Below, in pieces: positions 27,294-35,537 of a stretch of 64,000 nucleotides of DNA. The position numbers and the translations under genes are program-made. Source of the DNA: Lachnospiraceae bacterium Marseille-Q4251 (GTDB lineage Bacteria > Bacillota > Clostridia > Lachnospirales > Lachnospiraceae); contig JAGTTO010000001.1 in NCBI GenBank assembly GCA_018223435.1, positions 1,736,001 through 1,800,000 of the forward strand. Direction: 5' to 3'. Each line of letters begins with the position of its first letter. The stretch's first letter is position 1. Under the pieces are notes generated by a model. That model saw nothing but the letters and a program-made list of their open reading frames with translations. It made no database searches and was not told the DNA's origin.

Positions 27294-28535
27294 TCAGACC
27301 TTCTCGTAGATCTTCCGGGGCACATAAGCCCTGACTTCGATGCCCTCCGCCGTGTATTCCTCGGACACCAGCTCCCCTTCTTTGCGGATCAGCTGGATGA
27401 TACCTGCCTGGTCGAAGGGGTAAAGGCGCTCCACATAGATCTTGTCTCTTCGGAGCACTTCCTCCAGCGCGTCAGTCAGTTCAGAAAGCCCTGCTCCGGT
27501 CTTCGCGGAGATTTTGAGGGTCTGATCGGCCTTGAGATCCCGGAGGTCTGTGCGGATGCCCTCCCGGTCGGTCTTGTTGAAAAGGGTCAGAATGGGTTTG
27601 TCGCCCACCTCCAGCCGTCTTAGGGTGTCGTAGACCACATACATCTGAGTCTCCATCTGCTCGTTGGAGGCGTCCACCACATGAAGGATCACATCGGCGT
27701 ACTTTGCCTCCTCCAGGGTACTCTTAAAGGCCTCCACCAGATGATGGGGAAGCTTCCGTATAAAGCCGACAGTGTCGGTAAGGAGGATTTTCGTTCCGTT
27801 ATCTAATGTCAGGGTACGGGTCGTGGGGTCCAGGGTCGCAAAGAGCTTATTCTCCTCCAGAACGCCAGCCCCGGTGAGGCGGTTCAAAAGGGTAGACTTT
27901 CCCGCATTGGTGTAGCCCACGATGGCCGCCACAGGCATATGGCTGCGGCTTCGCTGGGCCCGGGTGATCTCCCGGTGGCGTTTCACCTCCGCCAGCTCCC
28001 GGTTCAGCTGGGCGATGCGGCTCTTGATGAGACGGCGGTCCATCTCCAGCTTTTTCTCACCCGGTCCTCTGGTTCCGATACCGCCTCCCAGACGGGAGAG
28101 GGAATTACGGAGGCCGACGAGTCTCGCCTGCCGGTATTTGAGCTGGGCCAGCTCTACCTGAATCTTACCTTCGCTGGTCCGGGCGTGGGCCGCGAAAATA
28201 TCCAGGATAATCAGAGTCCGATCCATGACTTTGAGATCCAGCTCCTGCTCCAGGTTGTTGAGCTGGGCCGGGCTTAATTCGTCATCGCAGATTACGCCGG
28301 TGGCGTTAAGGCCAAAGGCCATGGCCCGGACTTCCTCGATTTTTCCTTTTCCAATGTAGGTGCCCGGATGGGCGGCCTCCCGGTTCTGGATCACGGTGCC
28401 GACGGTCTCGGCTCCGGCCGTGTCCGCCAGCTCTTTTAATTCTTTCAGGGATTCTTCGGTGTCATCCCCGTCGCTTGTGCTGACACCGATGAGGATGACC
28501 CGTTCTTTTAATTCTTCAATCGTATTCATTCCCAT
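27294..28535 (-). CDS. hflX: Ribosome-associated GTPase HflX
   Basis: A 413-residue translation-factor-like GTPase that binds the large ribosomal subunit and can split stalled or heat-damaged ribosomes. The glycine-rich HflX domain (SRLGGGIGTRGPGEKKLEMD) precedes the G domain. G1 GYTNAGKSTLLN, G3 DTVGFIRKLPHHLVEAF and G4 NKTD are intact. The open frame extends upstream to 28742, but GAGG precedes the ATG at 28535 and the extra residues are out-of-frame lipoprotein sequence. It starts 4 bases after the TPR lipoprotein stop. Confidence 0.93.
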   Translation of the reverse strand: MGMNTIEELKERVILIGVSTSDGDDTEESLKELKELADTAGAETVGTVIQNREAAHPGTYIGKGKIEEVRAMAFGLNATGVICDDELSPAQLNNLEQELDLKVMDRTLIILDIFAAHARTSEGKIQVELAQLKYRQARLVGLRNSLSRLGGGIGTRGPGEKKLEMDRRLIKSRIAQLNRELAEVKRHREITRAQRSRSHMPVAAIVGYTNAGKSTLLNRLTGAGVLEENKLFATLDPTTRTLTLDNGTKILLTDTVGFIRKLPHHLVEAFKSTLEEAKYADVILHVVDASNEQMETQMYVVYDTLRRLEVGDKPILTLFNKTDREGIRTDLRDLKADQTLKISAKTGAGLSELTDALEEVLRRDKIYVERLYPFDQAGIIQLIRKEGELVSEEYTAEGIEVRAYVPRKIYEKV

Positions 28536-28539
28536 AAGC

Positions 28540-29580
28540 TTACCTCGTCTGCAGGAAGGTGTATTCCCTGGTGCCGCGCTCGTCCGCGGGGTATTTTTCC
28601 ACATATTCCTGGGCTTTTGTCCGGGCGGTGTCGAAATCGCCCTGACGTTCGCAGGCAACGATCGCGTTGTACATGAGTTCCTGCCGTGCTTCTTCCCCGG
28701 ATAAGGCCAGGCCTTTGTCCACATTTCCCAGGGCGGAAGCATAATCGCCGTCCTGGATGTCGCAGAGCACGAGGCCGTTATAGGCGGTCTGGCTCTCCCC
28801 GGCGCTGCTGATGAGCTCCTGCCAGAGATTTCGGGCGTGGGTGGTGTCGCCTTCTTCCAGGTAAATTTTGGCCATCAGAGCCATGGCCTCCCCGTTTTTC
28901 TTTTCCACGAGGGGATTTAAGAGGCTCTGAGCATTGTCATAGTCTTCCAGATAAAAATAGATGCGGGCTTTCTGGTAGCTTCCTTCATCACTGGAGTCCT
29001 CGATATTCAGGGCATTTTCGAGATAGGGCGCTCCGTCCGCGGAGCGTTTCTGCTCCTGATAGCAGCCATAGATATCGAGCACCAGGTCATAATCTTTCGG
29101 GGAAAGGGCCACCGCCGCGTCAAAGTCGGTCTTCGCCTTGTCGTAATCTCCCTGGGCCATGTAGCAGGCTCCGCGGAGATAACAGGCGTCGCCTTCCTGG
29201 TTGAGGGTCAGGATCTCGTCGCAGACGCTGATTGTGTTCTCGTAATCTTTGTTTTTATAGAGGGCCGTGGCTTTGTAGTAGAGGATGTCTCTTTTCGTGT
29301 TTGGCATTTTTTCATCCGTGGCCTCCAGCGCCGTATCAAAGGCCTGGGCTGCCTCGGCGTACTGTCCGAGCCCCATGAGAGCAAGGCCTTCGCCGCGGTA
29401 GGCTGCCGCATCGTTTTCTCCCAGGGCCGCCGCTGTCTTGAAGTCTTCCAGCGCCGCCTGGTATTCTTTATTTTCCATGGCTGTCATGCCCTCGGCGATG
29501 CTGTCCGCGCCGTCGTTGCCGCTGCATCCGGTCAGGAGCACAGCCGCCAGAGGAATCCAGATCCATAAACTTTTTTTCAT
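28540..29580 (-). CDS. Tetratricopeptide-repeat lipoprotein
   Basis: A 346-residue lipoprotein. A signal peptide (MKKSLWIWIPLAAVLLTGC) ends in a lipobox whose Cys19 would be lipidated. The rest is a run of TPR-type helical pairs (AAAYRGEGLALMGLGQYAEA, ACYLRGACYMAQGDYDKAK and others) covering about 40-340. TPR proteins usually scaffold protein complexes, and no partner is evident. I start at the ATG behind GGAGG; an open frame continues upstream but lacks a signal. Co-transcription with hflX is likely. Confidence 0.88.
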   Translation of the reverse strand: MKKSLWIWIPLAAVLLTGCSGNDGADSIAEGMTAMENKEYQAALEDFKTAAALGENDAAAYRGEGLALMGLGQYAEAAQAFDTALEATDEKMPNTKRDILYYKATALYKNKDYENTISVCDEILTLNQEGDACYLRGACYMAQGDYDKAKTDFDAAVALSPKDYDLVLDIYGCYQEQKRSADGAPYLENALNIEDSSDEGSYQKARIYFYLEDYDNAQSLLNPLVEKKNGEAMALMAKIYLEEGDTTHARNLWQELISSAGESQTAYNGLVLCDIQDGDYASALGNVDKGLALSGEEARQELMYNAIVACERQGDFDTARTKAQEYVEKYPADERGTREYTFLQTR

Positions 29581-29647
29581 GTATAAACCTCCGTAAAATT
29601 TGCTGGTACTACCGAAGTATAGCAGAAAAAAGAGTGGTTGTACAGAC

Positions 29648-29676
29648 TTGTATCTTGGTGAGGTTGCGGGTATGAT
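29648..29676 (+). promoter_or_regulatory. Probable promoter of dinB
   Basis: TTGTAT (29648-29653), a 17-base spacer and TATGAT (29671-29676). The leader would be about 170 bases. I see no LexA-type box. Confidence 0.5.
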
Positions 29677-29854
29677 AGAGTTATCGTAATGTAGTGGCTC
29701 TGAGGACGCCCTGCCTCCACAGGAATCCTGACGGAAATCGAAGTGCCGGGCTGGGTGTAGTGGGCGGTAATCGTGAAGTGACAAGTGAAAGTTGTTGGTT
29801 GGATGTGTGAAGGTGGGAAAGATAAACTTTTGTAAAGAAGGGAGGGAATGGGAT

Positions 29855-31060
29855 ATGGCTTCCAGGATTATTTTCCATATTGATGTAAATTCGGCGTATT
29901 TAAGCTGGACTTCGGTTGAGAATCTGAGGACGGGGGCGGGGCCGGATCTGCGGGAGGTGCCGGCTATTATTGGAGGTGATCAGAAGAGCCGCCACGGCAT
30001 CGTCCTTGCCAAGTCTATTTCTGCGAAGAAGATGGGCATTTATACCAGTGAGCCCGTGGCCTCCGCCCTGAAAAAGTGTCCGAATCTCCTGATTTTTCCG
30101 CCGGACCACGAGATGTACCGGCAGTACAGCCATCTTTTTATTGATTATCTGAAGACGCTGACTCCGGATATCGAGCAGGTCAGTGTGGATGAGTGTTATC
30201 TGGATTTCACGGGTATCGCGCACCGTTACGGGAGTCCTTTGGAGGCCGCAGACGAGATCAAGAACACGATTTATGAGCGTTTTGGGTTTACGGTCAATGT
30301 GGGGATCTCCTGCAACAAGCTTCTGGCGAAGATGGCCTCAGATTTTGAGAAGCCGAACCGGGTTCACACACTTTTTCCCGAGGAGATCCCGAGGAAAATG
30401 TGGCCTCTTCCAGTGCGGGAGTTACACATGGCCGGGCGTTCCTCCTCCCAGGTCTTAAATAAGCTGGGCATCCACACCATAGGAGAACTGGCAAACACGG
30501 ACGTGAACCTTCTCGTCTCCCATCTCAAGAGCCACGGAAGGCTTCTCTGGGAGTACGCCAACGGTATCGACGACCGGCCGGTGGAGTCTCTTCCAGCCCG
30601 GGCCAAGGGTGTGGGAAATTCCACTACTCTCTCCGAGGATGTCCTGACGGAACGGGATGCCGCCCCGGTGCTCCGCCGTCTTTCGGAGAGTGTGGCAAAA
30701 AGGCTTCGCGCCGGAAAGCAGCTGGCCGGAAGTATTTCCGTAGAAATCAAGTACGCTGATTTTTCCGCCGCCTCCCATCAGATGCCTCTGAATCCGCCTT
30801 CCAACGCCGCCGGAACCCTTTATTCGGCTTCTCTTCGGCTTTTCCGCAGGCTCTGGAACGGGGAGCCGATCCGGCTTCTGGGTGTCCGGACCACCCGGCT
30901 GACCGATGAGAACGCTCCGGTTCAGCTTTCCATCTTCGATATCGACTGGGAGAAAAATGAGAAGCAGCAAAAACTGGATGCCGCCCTCGACAAGATCCGG
31001 AAAAAATACGGGGAGCAGGCGATCCGAAGAGGAAGCGACGTGACGGCTAAGAAGCTATGA
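29855..31060 (+). CDS. dinB: DNA polymerase IV (Y-family)
   Basis: A 401-residue error-prone translesion polymerase. The catalytic carboxylates are visible: Asp10 in FHIDVNSAYLSW, and Asp112 and Glu113 in VSVDECYLDF. A little-finger domain (about 240-350) follows, and the C-terminal QLSIFD resembles a beta-clamp-binding motif. NSAYLSW in place of the commoner FFASVE is usual in clostridial homologues. The start is set by GGAGGG 8 bases before the ATG. It is a single-gene unit facing a shared terminator. Confidence 0.95.
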   Translation: MASRIIFHIDVNSAYLSWTSVENLRTGAGPDLREVPAIIGGDQKSRHGIVLAKSISAKKMGIYTSEPVASALKKCPNLLIFPPDHEMYRQYSHLFIDYLKTLTPDIEQVSVDECYLDFTGIAHRYGSPLEAADEIKNTIYERFGFTVNVGISCNKLLAKMASDFEKPNRVHTLFPEEIPRKMWPLPVRELHMAGRSSSQVLNKLGIHTIGELANTDVNLLVSHLKSHGRLLWEYANGIDDRPVESLPARAKGVGNSTTLSEDVLTERDAAPVLRRLSESVAKRLRAGKQLAGSISVEIKYADFSAASHQMPLNPPSNAAGTLYSASLRLFRRLWNGEPIRLLGVRTTRLTDENAPVQLSIFDIDWEKNEKQQKLDAALDKIRKKYGEQAIRRGSDVTAKKL

Positions 31061-31138
31061 AGCCAAATCACACGGCTGCCTAGTACAGTGAAAATAACTG
31101 GCTCATTCACGCAAGATGCAGATTCGAGTGTGCTGTTG

Positions 31139-31180
31139 AAAAAACGCAGGAACGGTTTTTGACACCTTCCTGCGTTTTTT
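31139..31180. terminator. Bidirectional terminator between dinB and the flavin reductase gene
   Basis: AAAAAACGCAGGAA and TTCCTGCGTTTTTT form a perfect 14-bp stem with a 14-base loop. It serves both convergent genes. Confidence 0.9.
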
Positions 31181-31184
31181 GTGT

Positions 31185-31811
31185 TTATCTGCGATGTTTT
31201 CCTTTTTTCTTCGCCGGTTTCCGGACGGAATAGCCGAAGGTGCCAAGTTTTTTTCCCAGGCTGAAATATTCGCCGTGGGAATAGGCCACCAGGCCGGTCT
31301 GATTCAGACAGAAGCGGCCGTTTCCTTCCATATAGTCCTCGGAGACATGGACGGCCACTACCTCGGCCAGGAACATATCGTGGGAGCCAAGGGCTTTCAC
31401 TTCTTTTACTTTGCACTCCAGGTTTACGGGGCTTTCTGCCACCATGGGGCAGCCTGTCACCGGTCCCGGAATCGCTGTGAGGCCGGTCTCCTTGAATTTA
31501 TCCACGTCTCTTCCGGAGCGCACGCCGCAGTAATCGGTGGCCTTCAGAAGTTTTTCTGTGGTCAGGTTGATGACGAAGGTCTTCGTCTCTTTTAAAATAC
31601 TGTAGGAATAGCGCTCCGGCCGCACGGAGATGTAAACCATGGGCGGATTCGTGCAGACGGTTCCCGTCCAGGCCACGGTGATCAGATTCGGTTTTTCGCC
31701 CTCCCGGCCCAGGCTTACCAGGACTGCCGGAAGGGGATATAGCATATTTCCAGGTTTCCACTGCTGTTTTTTCACGGAAACCTTCTGTTTTTCTGTCGTT
31801 TTCTTCTCCAT
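31185..31811 (-). CDS. Flavin reductase-like protein (FMN-binding split barrel)
   Basis: A 208-residue protein of the flavin-reductase/flavoredoxin split-barrel family, which binds FMN and uses NAD(P)H or acts as an electron carrier. Family features are LPAVLVSLG, NLITVAWTGTVCTNPPMVYISVRPERYS and FVINLTTEKLL. Anaerobes often use these as flavoredoxins or detoxifying reductases, and the exact partner is unknown. Two starts are possible: 31811 (GAGGAG about 11 bases upstream) or 31835 (AAAGGG 5 bases upstream). It follows the pyrophosphatase gene closely and is probably co-transcribed. Confidence 0.85.
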   Translation of the reverse strand: MEKKTTEKQKVSVKKQQWKPGNMLYPLPAVLVSLGREGEKPNLITVAWTGTVCTNPPMVYISVRPERYSYSILKETKTFVINLTTEKLLKATDYCGVRSGRDVDKFKETGLTAIPGPVTGCPMVAESPVNLECKVKEVKALGSHDMFLAEVVAVHVSEDYMEGNGRFCLNQTGLVAYSHGEYFSLGKKLGTFGYSVRKPAKKKGKHRR

Positions 31812-31844
31812 TGTTCTTTTTTCTCCTCTTTTCATAATACCCTT

Positions 31845-33536
31845 TTACTGCTGCAGGGCGCTCATAAAGGCCGGAATCAGCTGTTTCTTTCGTGACACCA
31901 CGCCGGGCAGGATGATGGAATGGTCCACCGGCGTCTGATGGAAAGCCTCCTCGACCAGGCGGGCATTTTCCCCTCCATAGCAGAGAAGCTCTGTGGACTG
32001 ATGAATGATATCCGTCAGCATAAAGAAGAGCATGGTCTCGCCGTGGGCTCCCAGAGCTTTTTCCATGTAGGGAAGGAGGCGGCTCTTGAGCTCCTTGAGC
32101 TCGTCGGGGTTCATCGAGTTGATCTGACCCACACCGAAGTTTGCCTTGTTGAGCTCGAATTTCTTGAAATCCTGATAGAAAATTTCCTCCGGAGAACGGC
32201 CTTTCAGGTTGCTGCCGGCCGCAAACATCTCCGTGGCAAATTCTTCGCATTTGATACCGGCGATCTCAGCCAGGCGCTCCGCTGCTGCCCGGTCCAGAGC
32301 CGTACAGGTGGGTGAGCGGAACATCAACGTATCGGAAATGATGGCCGCGCAGAGAAGGCCTGCGATATTTTTCGGGATCTCCAGCTTCCGCTCCTGGTAA
32401 ATCTGATAGAGGATCGTGGCCGTGCAGCCCACAGGCTGGTTCCGGAAATAGACCGGAGCCATGGTCTCCAGGGAGCCCAGGCGGTGATGGTCGATAATCT
32501 CCAGAATATCGGCACTCTCGATGTTGTCCACGGCCTGGGATTTCTCGTTGTGGTCCACGAGAATCAGCTGGCGTCTCTTGATACCCAACAAATTCCGGCG
32601 GGAAACCATGCCCACATAGCGGTCGTTTTTGTCCAGGATCGGGAAGTCCCGGTGCCGCTTTTTCGCCATGACATCTTTGATGGAATCCGTGTAATCGTCG
32701 AGATGGAAAGTGATGAGGTTACTGGATTTCATGAAAAATTTCACCGGCATACTCTGGTTGATGAGGCGGGCCACGGTGTAGGTGTCATGGGGCGTGCTGA
32801 TGACGGCGCAGACCCGGTCCGCTGCCAGTCGCTGGATGGTCTTGGAGACCGGAGCTCCCTCGCAGACGATGATGCAGCCGGCCTTCATCTCGATGGCGCA
32901 GAGCTGGGACTCGTAACGGTTTCCGAGGATGACCAGATCGTCCTCCTCGATGTAGTTTTCCATCAGATCGGGGTTGGCGGCCGCAATGACAACTTTTCCT
33001 TTGACAAAATAGGCGTGCTCATTTCCCACCACCATCGTGCCGTCCAGAGTTTCCAGAATGTTCTTGTACTGGGTCCGGGCTGTGGAAAGGATGGCGTTGT
33101 CGTAGACATCCATGTAGGACTTGGCAATATCGCTGATCGTGATCAGACCTTCCAGGGTATTGCCCTCCTGGACGATGGGCAGGGTGTTCACGTTCTGGGT
33201 ACGCATGAGATTCCAGGCCTTTTTCAGGGAAATGTGGTCGCTGACGCCTGGAATCCGGCGGACCTCCATATCTTTCACCCTGGGAGCCACATTGGGCACA
33301 TAGCCCGGCGGGTCCACCTGGAAGCGGTCCAGTACATACTGGGTTTCTTGGCTGATCTGTCCGGCCCGCTTGGCCTCAAAAATTCCCTCCTCGGTCCGCC
33401 GCTTGATATCCGCATAGGCGATGGCCGAGCAGATGGAATCCGTGTCCGGGTTCTTATGGCCGATAACGTAGACCTTGCGCGGTGCCGGAGCAGAAACGCA
33501 GGACGGTGTTACTTTCTGCTGTATGGTTTCATTCAT
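31845..33536 (-). CDS. ppaC: Manganese-dependent inorganic pyrophosphatase with CBS and DRTGG domains
   Basis: A 563-residue family II pyrophosphatase. The split DHH phosphoesterase domain starts with GHKNPDTDSICSAIAYAD (25-42). A regulatory insert with a CBS motif, a DRTGG domain and a second CBS motif (about 75-310) follows, then the DHH motif in DHHRLGS and the DHHA2 domain. In characterised relatives the CBS pair makes the enzyme respond to AMP, ADP, ATP and diadenosine polyphosphates, linking pyrophosphate removal to energy state. The length fits this CBS subfamily. Confidence 0.95.
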   Translation of the reverse strand: MNETIQQKVTPSCVSAPAPRKVYVIGHKNPDTDSICSAIAYADIKRRTEEGIFEAKRAGQISQETQYVLDRFQVDPPGYVPNVAPRVKDMEVRRIPGVSDHISLKKAWNLMRTQNVNTLPIVQEGNTLEGLITISDIAKSYMDVYDNAILSTARTQYKNILETLDGTMVVGNEHAYFVKGKVVIAAANPDLMENYIEEDDLVILGNRYESQLCAIEMKAGCIIVCEGAPVSKTIQRLAADRVCAVISTPHDTYTVARLINQSMPVKFFMKSSNLITFHLDDYTDSIKDVMAKKRHRDFPILDKNDRYVGMVSRRNLLGIKRRQLILVDHNEKSQAVDNIESADILEIIDHHRLGSLETMAPVYFRNQPVGCTATILYQIYQERKLEIPKNIAGLLCAAIISDTLMFRSPTCTALDRAAAERLAEIAGIKCEEFATEMFAAGSNLKGRSPEEIFYQDFKKFELNKANFGVGQINSMNPDELKELKSRLLPYMEKALGAHGETMLFFMLTDIIHQSTELLCYGGENARLVEEAFHQTPVDHSIILPGVVSRKKQLIPAFMSALQQ

Positions 33537-33601
33537 AGATAAATCTCCTCTGAAATATGGTTGTATCTTACATTCGCTGTCTCTCTTATTTTACACGATT
33601 C

Positions 33602-33630
33602 TTTACTTTCTGCACTAAAAATGTTAAGAT
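33602..33630 (+). promoter_or_regulatory. Promoter of the S1-domain protein gene
   Basis: TTTACT (33602-33607), a 17-base spacer and TAAGAT (33625-33630), about 38 bases before the ATG. Confidence 0.55.
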
Positions 33631-33668
33631 TATTAAAAATATTTTTTCAGAAAAGGAGACTACAGATT

Positions 33669-34625
33669 ATGACTGAAGAAATGAAGAACGTAACCCCGGA
33701 GACCGCAGAGGCTCCCGAACATGTGGAGACCATGGAGGATTACAAGGAGGAGCTGGAAGCTTCCTTTAAGCAGATTCACGAGGGCGATATCCTGACCGGA
33801 ACCGTCATCGGTGTTTCTGAAAGCGCCATCACCCTGGATCTCAAATATTACACCGACGGCATCATCCGCCTGGAGGATTTCACCAACGATCCGAACTTCA
33901 ACCTGGCTGAGGATATCCATGTAGGCGACGAGATCTCCGCCACTGTGATCCGCAGAGACGACGGCGAGGGCCACATCCTTCTCTCCGCAAAAGAAGCCAA
34001 CGAAGTTCTGGCCTGGGACAAGCTCCGCAAATACAAAGAAGAAGGCACAAATCTCAAAGTTAAGATCGCCGGCATCGTAAAATCCGGCGTTGTGGCTTAT
34101 CTGGAAGGCATCCGTGGCTTCATCCCCGCTTCCAAACTCGACCTGAACTATGTGGAAGAGGACGCTCTCAACGACTGGCTCGGCAAAGAGATCGAGGTCC
34201 GCGTCATCACAGCCGATGAGGACGACGATCATCTGGTACTCTCCGCCCGCGAGATTCTCCGCGAGAAAGCTGCCGAGGAGCGCAAAGCCAAAATCTCCAA
34301 CGTGGAGATCGGCCTTGTAACCGAGGGTACCGTAGAGTCCATCCAGCCCTACGGCGCATTCATCGACCTTGGCAACGGTCTTTCCGGTCTGGTTCATGTT
34401 TCCCAGATCTGCGAGAAACGGATCAAAACTCCGGCTGCTGTCCTGAAAGTCGGCGACAAGGTAAAAGTCAAAGTCATCAACGTGAAAGACGGCAAGCTCA
34501 GCCTCAGCATGAAGGCCCTCAACGATGTGGCCGCTGAGGAAATTCAGGAAGAAACCATCGAATTGCCGGAAAGCGAGGCCGTAACCACCTCACTTGGCTC
34601 ACTTTTTGCCAATATCAAGCTCTGA
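33669..34625 (+). CDS. S1-domain RNA-binding protein (ribosomal protein S1 homologue)
   Basis: A 318-residue acidic protein with three S1 OB-fold repeats: about 35-105 (GDILTGTVIGVSESAITLDL), 120-190 (GTNLKVKIAGIVKSGVVAYL) and 205-275 (GLVTEGTVESIQPYGAFIDLG, the best-conserved repeat). Firmicutes S1 homologues are shorter than the six-domain E. coli protein, and their ribosomal role is debated. The start is set by AAGGAG; an upstream in-frame ATG at 33561 would add 36 unlikely residues. It is divergent from ppaC and ends at an AT-stem terminator. Confidence 0.9.
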   Translation: MTEEMKNVTPETAEAPEHVETMEDYKEELEASFKQIHEGDILTGTVIGVSESAITLDLKYYTDGIIRLEDFTNDPNFNLAEDIHVGDEISATVIRRDDGEGHILLSAKEANEVLAWDKLRKYKEEGTNLKVKIAGIVKSGVVAYLEGIRGFIPASKLDLNYVEEDALNDWLGKEIEVRVITADEDDDHLVLSAREILREKAAEERKAKISNVEIGLVTEGTVESIQPYGAFIDLGNGLSGLVHVSQICEKRIKTPAAVLKVGDKVKVKVINVKDGKLSLSMKALNDVAAEEIQEETIELPESEAVTTSLGSLFANIKL

Positions 34626-34631
34626 TCTATT

Positions 34632-34657
34632 ATTGTTTTTTACTAAAAAACAATTTG
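34632..34657 (+). terminator. Probable terminator of the S1-domain gene
   Basis: ATTGTTTTTT and AAAAAACAAT make a 10-bp AT-rich stem with a 3-base loop, just after the stop codon. The following T-run is short, so it may be weak. Confidence 0.5.
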
Positions 34658-34725
34658 AAAAAAGCTGGTTTTTGGTTATTTTCACATATTTTTTACTGCT
34701 TGTTCATATTTTATTCATAACTGAT

Positions 34726-34734
34726 TGCTATACT
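34726..34734 (+). promoter_or_regulatory. Extended -10 promoter of the candidate small RNA
   Basis: TTGCTATACT contains TGnTATACT (-10 hexamer at 34729-34734). No strong -35 is visible, as often seen for extended -10 promoters. The start would be near 34741. Confidence 0.55.
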
Positions 34735-34740
34735 GTAACT

Positions 34741-34869
34741 GTCTTCGAAAGGAGATAATAAAATCTTGGTCATGGCGTAATGTTTTCATTACACATAGAT
34801 AAATTTTTTCATAATAGCCCGGGTGTACCAGACGCCCGGGCACTCCTCATGTTATGGGGAGTTTTTTTG
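34741..34869 (+). ncRNA. Candidate structured small RNA (three hairpins)
   Basis: A predicted transcript of about 129 bases with no credible protein. It carries GTAATG/CATTAC (34777-34792), a 10-bp GCCCGGGTGT/ACGCCCGGGC stem with a 5-base loop (34817-34841), and a terminator ACTCCTCAT/ATGGGGAGT (34842-34862) followed by seven T. A strong AAAGGAG (about 34748-34754) precedes only a trivial frame ending in ATGGCGTAA. The element is bounded by an extended -10 promoter and its own terminator between convergent genes. I do not recognise the family; it is not tmRNA, SRP RNA or RNase P RNA by motif. Confidence 0.55.
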
Positions 34870-34875
34870 TGTATA

Positions 34876-34922
34876 AAAAATCCACCCTCTGCTGCTTTGG
34901 TGGCAGTCGGATGGATTTTTCT
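34876..34922 (-). terminator. Terminator of the aminothiazoline-carboxylate hydrolase gene
   Basis: On the minus strand AAAATCCA and TGGATTTT close a hairpin containing an inner CTGC/GCAG pairing, followed by T residues. Confidence 0.7.
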
Positions 34923-34947
34923 ATAACATCAGTTCGAAGTATAAGCC

Positions 34948-35457
34948 TCAGTCTTTCTTCACTTTCGTAAACCGAAGCTGACAGACCGGAAGTCCGTCTG
35001 CGATCGTGCCTTTCAGCTCAAATTTCAGACAGGGGAACTGTTTTGCGAACTCTCTGTCGCCTTCCATCGTGAGGTCACAGAGATGAGCGATCTCCTCCGG
35101 TGTGTGGCCCTGTTTTACCCACTCAGTTACATAGGGGCAGTAATGGAAGTCGATGGACAATCTGTCCTCTGTCTTCTCTACTACTTCCATCTCGTAGATC
35201 TCGCGGTTGTGGTCAGTACCGAATTCGTTGGCAAACTCTGCGAAATCATCCGGGTTCTTCATGCCCTCGCGCATAGCCTTTGCGTTGTCTGCGCCGTAAC
35301 GGCCGATGGCAGTCCGTGCAAAAGAATCGTCAATACCCTGTTTTGCTGCCTCTTCGATCATGTTGGAAATGGTTGCTGCGCGGCGGGCGCTGATGTCACG
35401 CATACCGTCCACGCTAAAGTTGTTTTTGATCTTCGGAATGTTGTTTTCAAATGCCAT
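34948..35457 (-). CDS. L-2-amino-thiazoline-4-carboxylic acid hydrolase family protein
   Basis: A 169-residue protein matching the ATC hydrolase family by HYCPYVTEWVKQGHTPEEIAHLCDLTMEGDR. In pseudomonads these hydrolases open L-ATC to carbamoyl-cysteine on the way to L-cysteine. Two cysteines (in HYCPYV and LCDLTME) sit in the conserved core. It is cytoplasmic with no signal. It follows an ABC importer of the polar amino-acid type with about 80 bases between, suggesting a cysteine or cysteine-derivative scavenging unit. Family members in Clostridia are largely uncharacterised, so the exact substrate is uncertain. Confidence 0.8.
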   Translation of the reverse strand: MAFENNIPKIKNNFSVDGMRDISARRAATISNMIEEAAKQGIDDSFARTAIGRYGADNAKAMREGMKNPDDFAEFANEFGTDHNREIYEMEVVEKTEDRLSIDFHYCPYVTEWVKQGHTPEEIAHLCDLTMEGDREFAKQFPCLKFELKGTIADGLPVCQLRFTKVKKD

Positions 35458-35499
35458 TTTTATTACCTCTTTCTTCTTAATTATATTACTACGCCGATA

Positions 35500-35537
35500 C
35501 CTGCGAATTGCTCCGCTGCAGGCAGCTCCCGCAATTC
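35500..35537. repeat. Palindromic repeat, family B (copy 2)
   Basis: GAATTGC/GCAATTC outer and GCTGC/GCAGC inner arms, nearly identical to 5381-5419. On the minus strand it begins directly after the TGA stop of the ABC ATPase gene. Confidence 0.75.

Noticed and set aside
28536..28742. Upstream extension of hflX
   Set aside because: The extra residues overlap the TPR gene out of frame; a better start with GAGG is at 28535.
29577..29854. LexA/SOS control of dinB
   Set aside because: No GAACnnnnGTTC-type box is visible in the leader.
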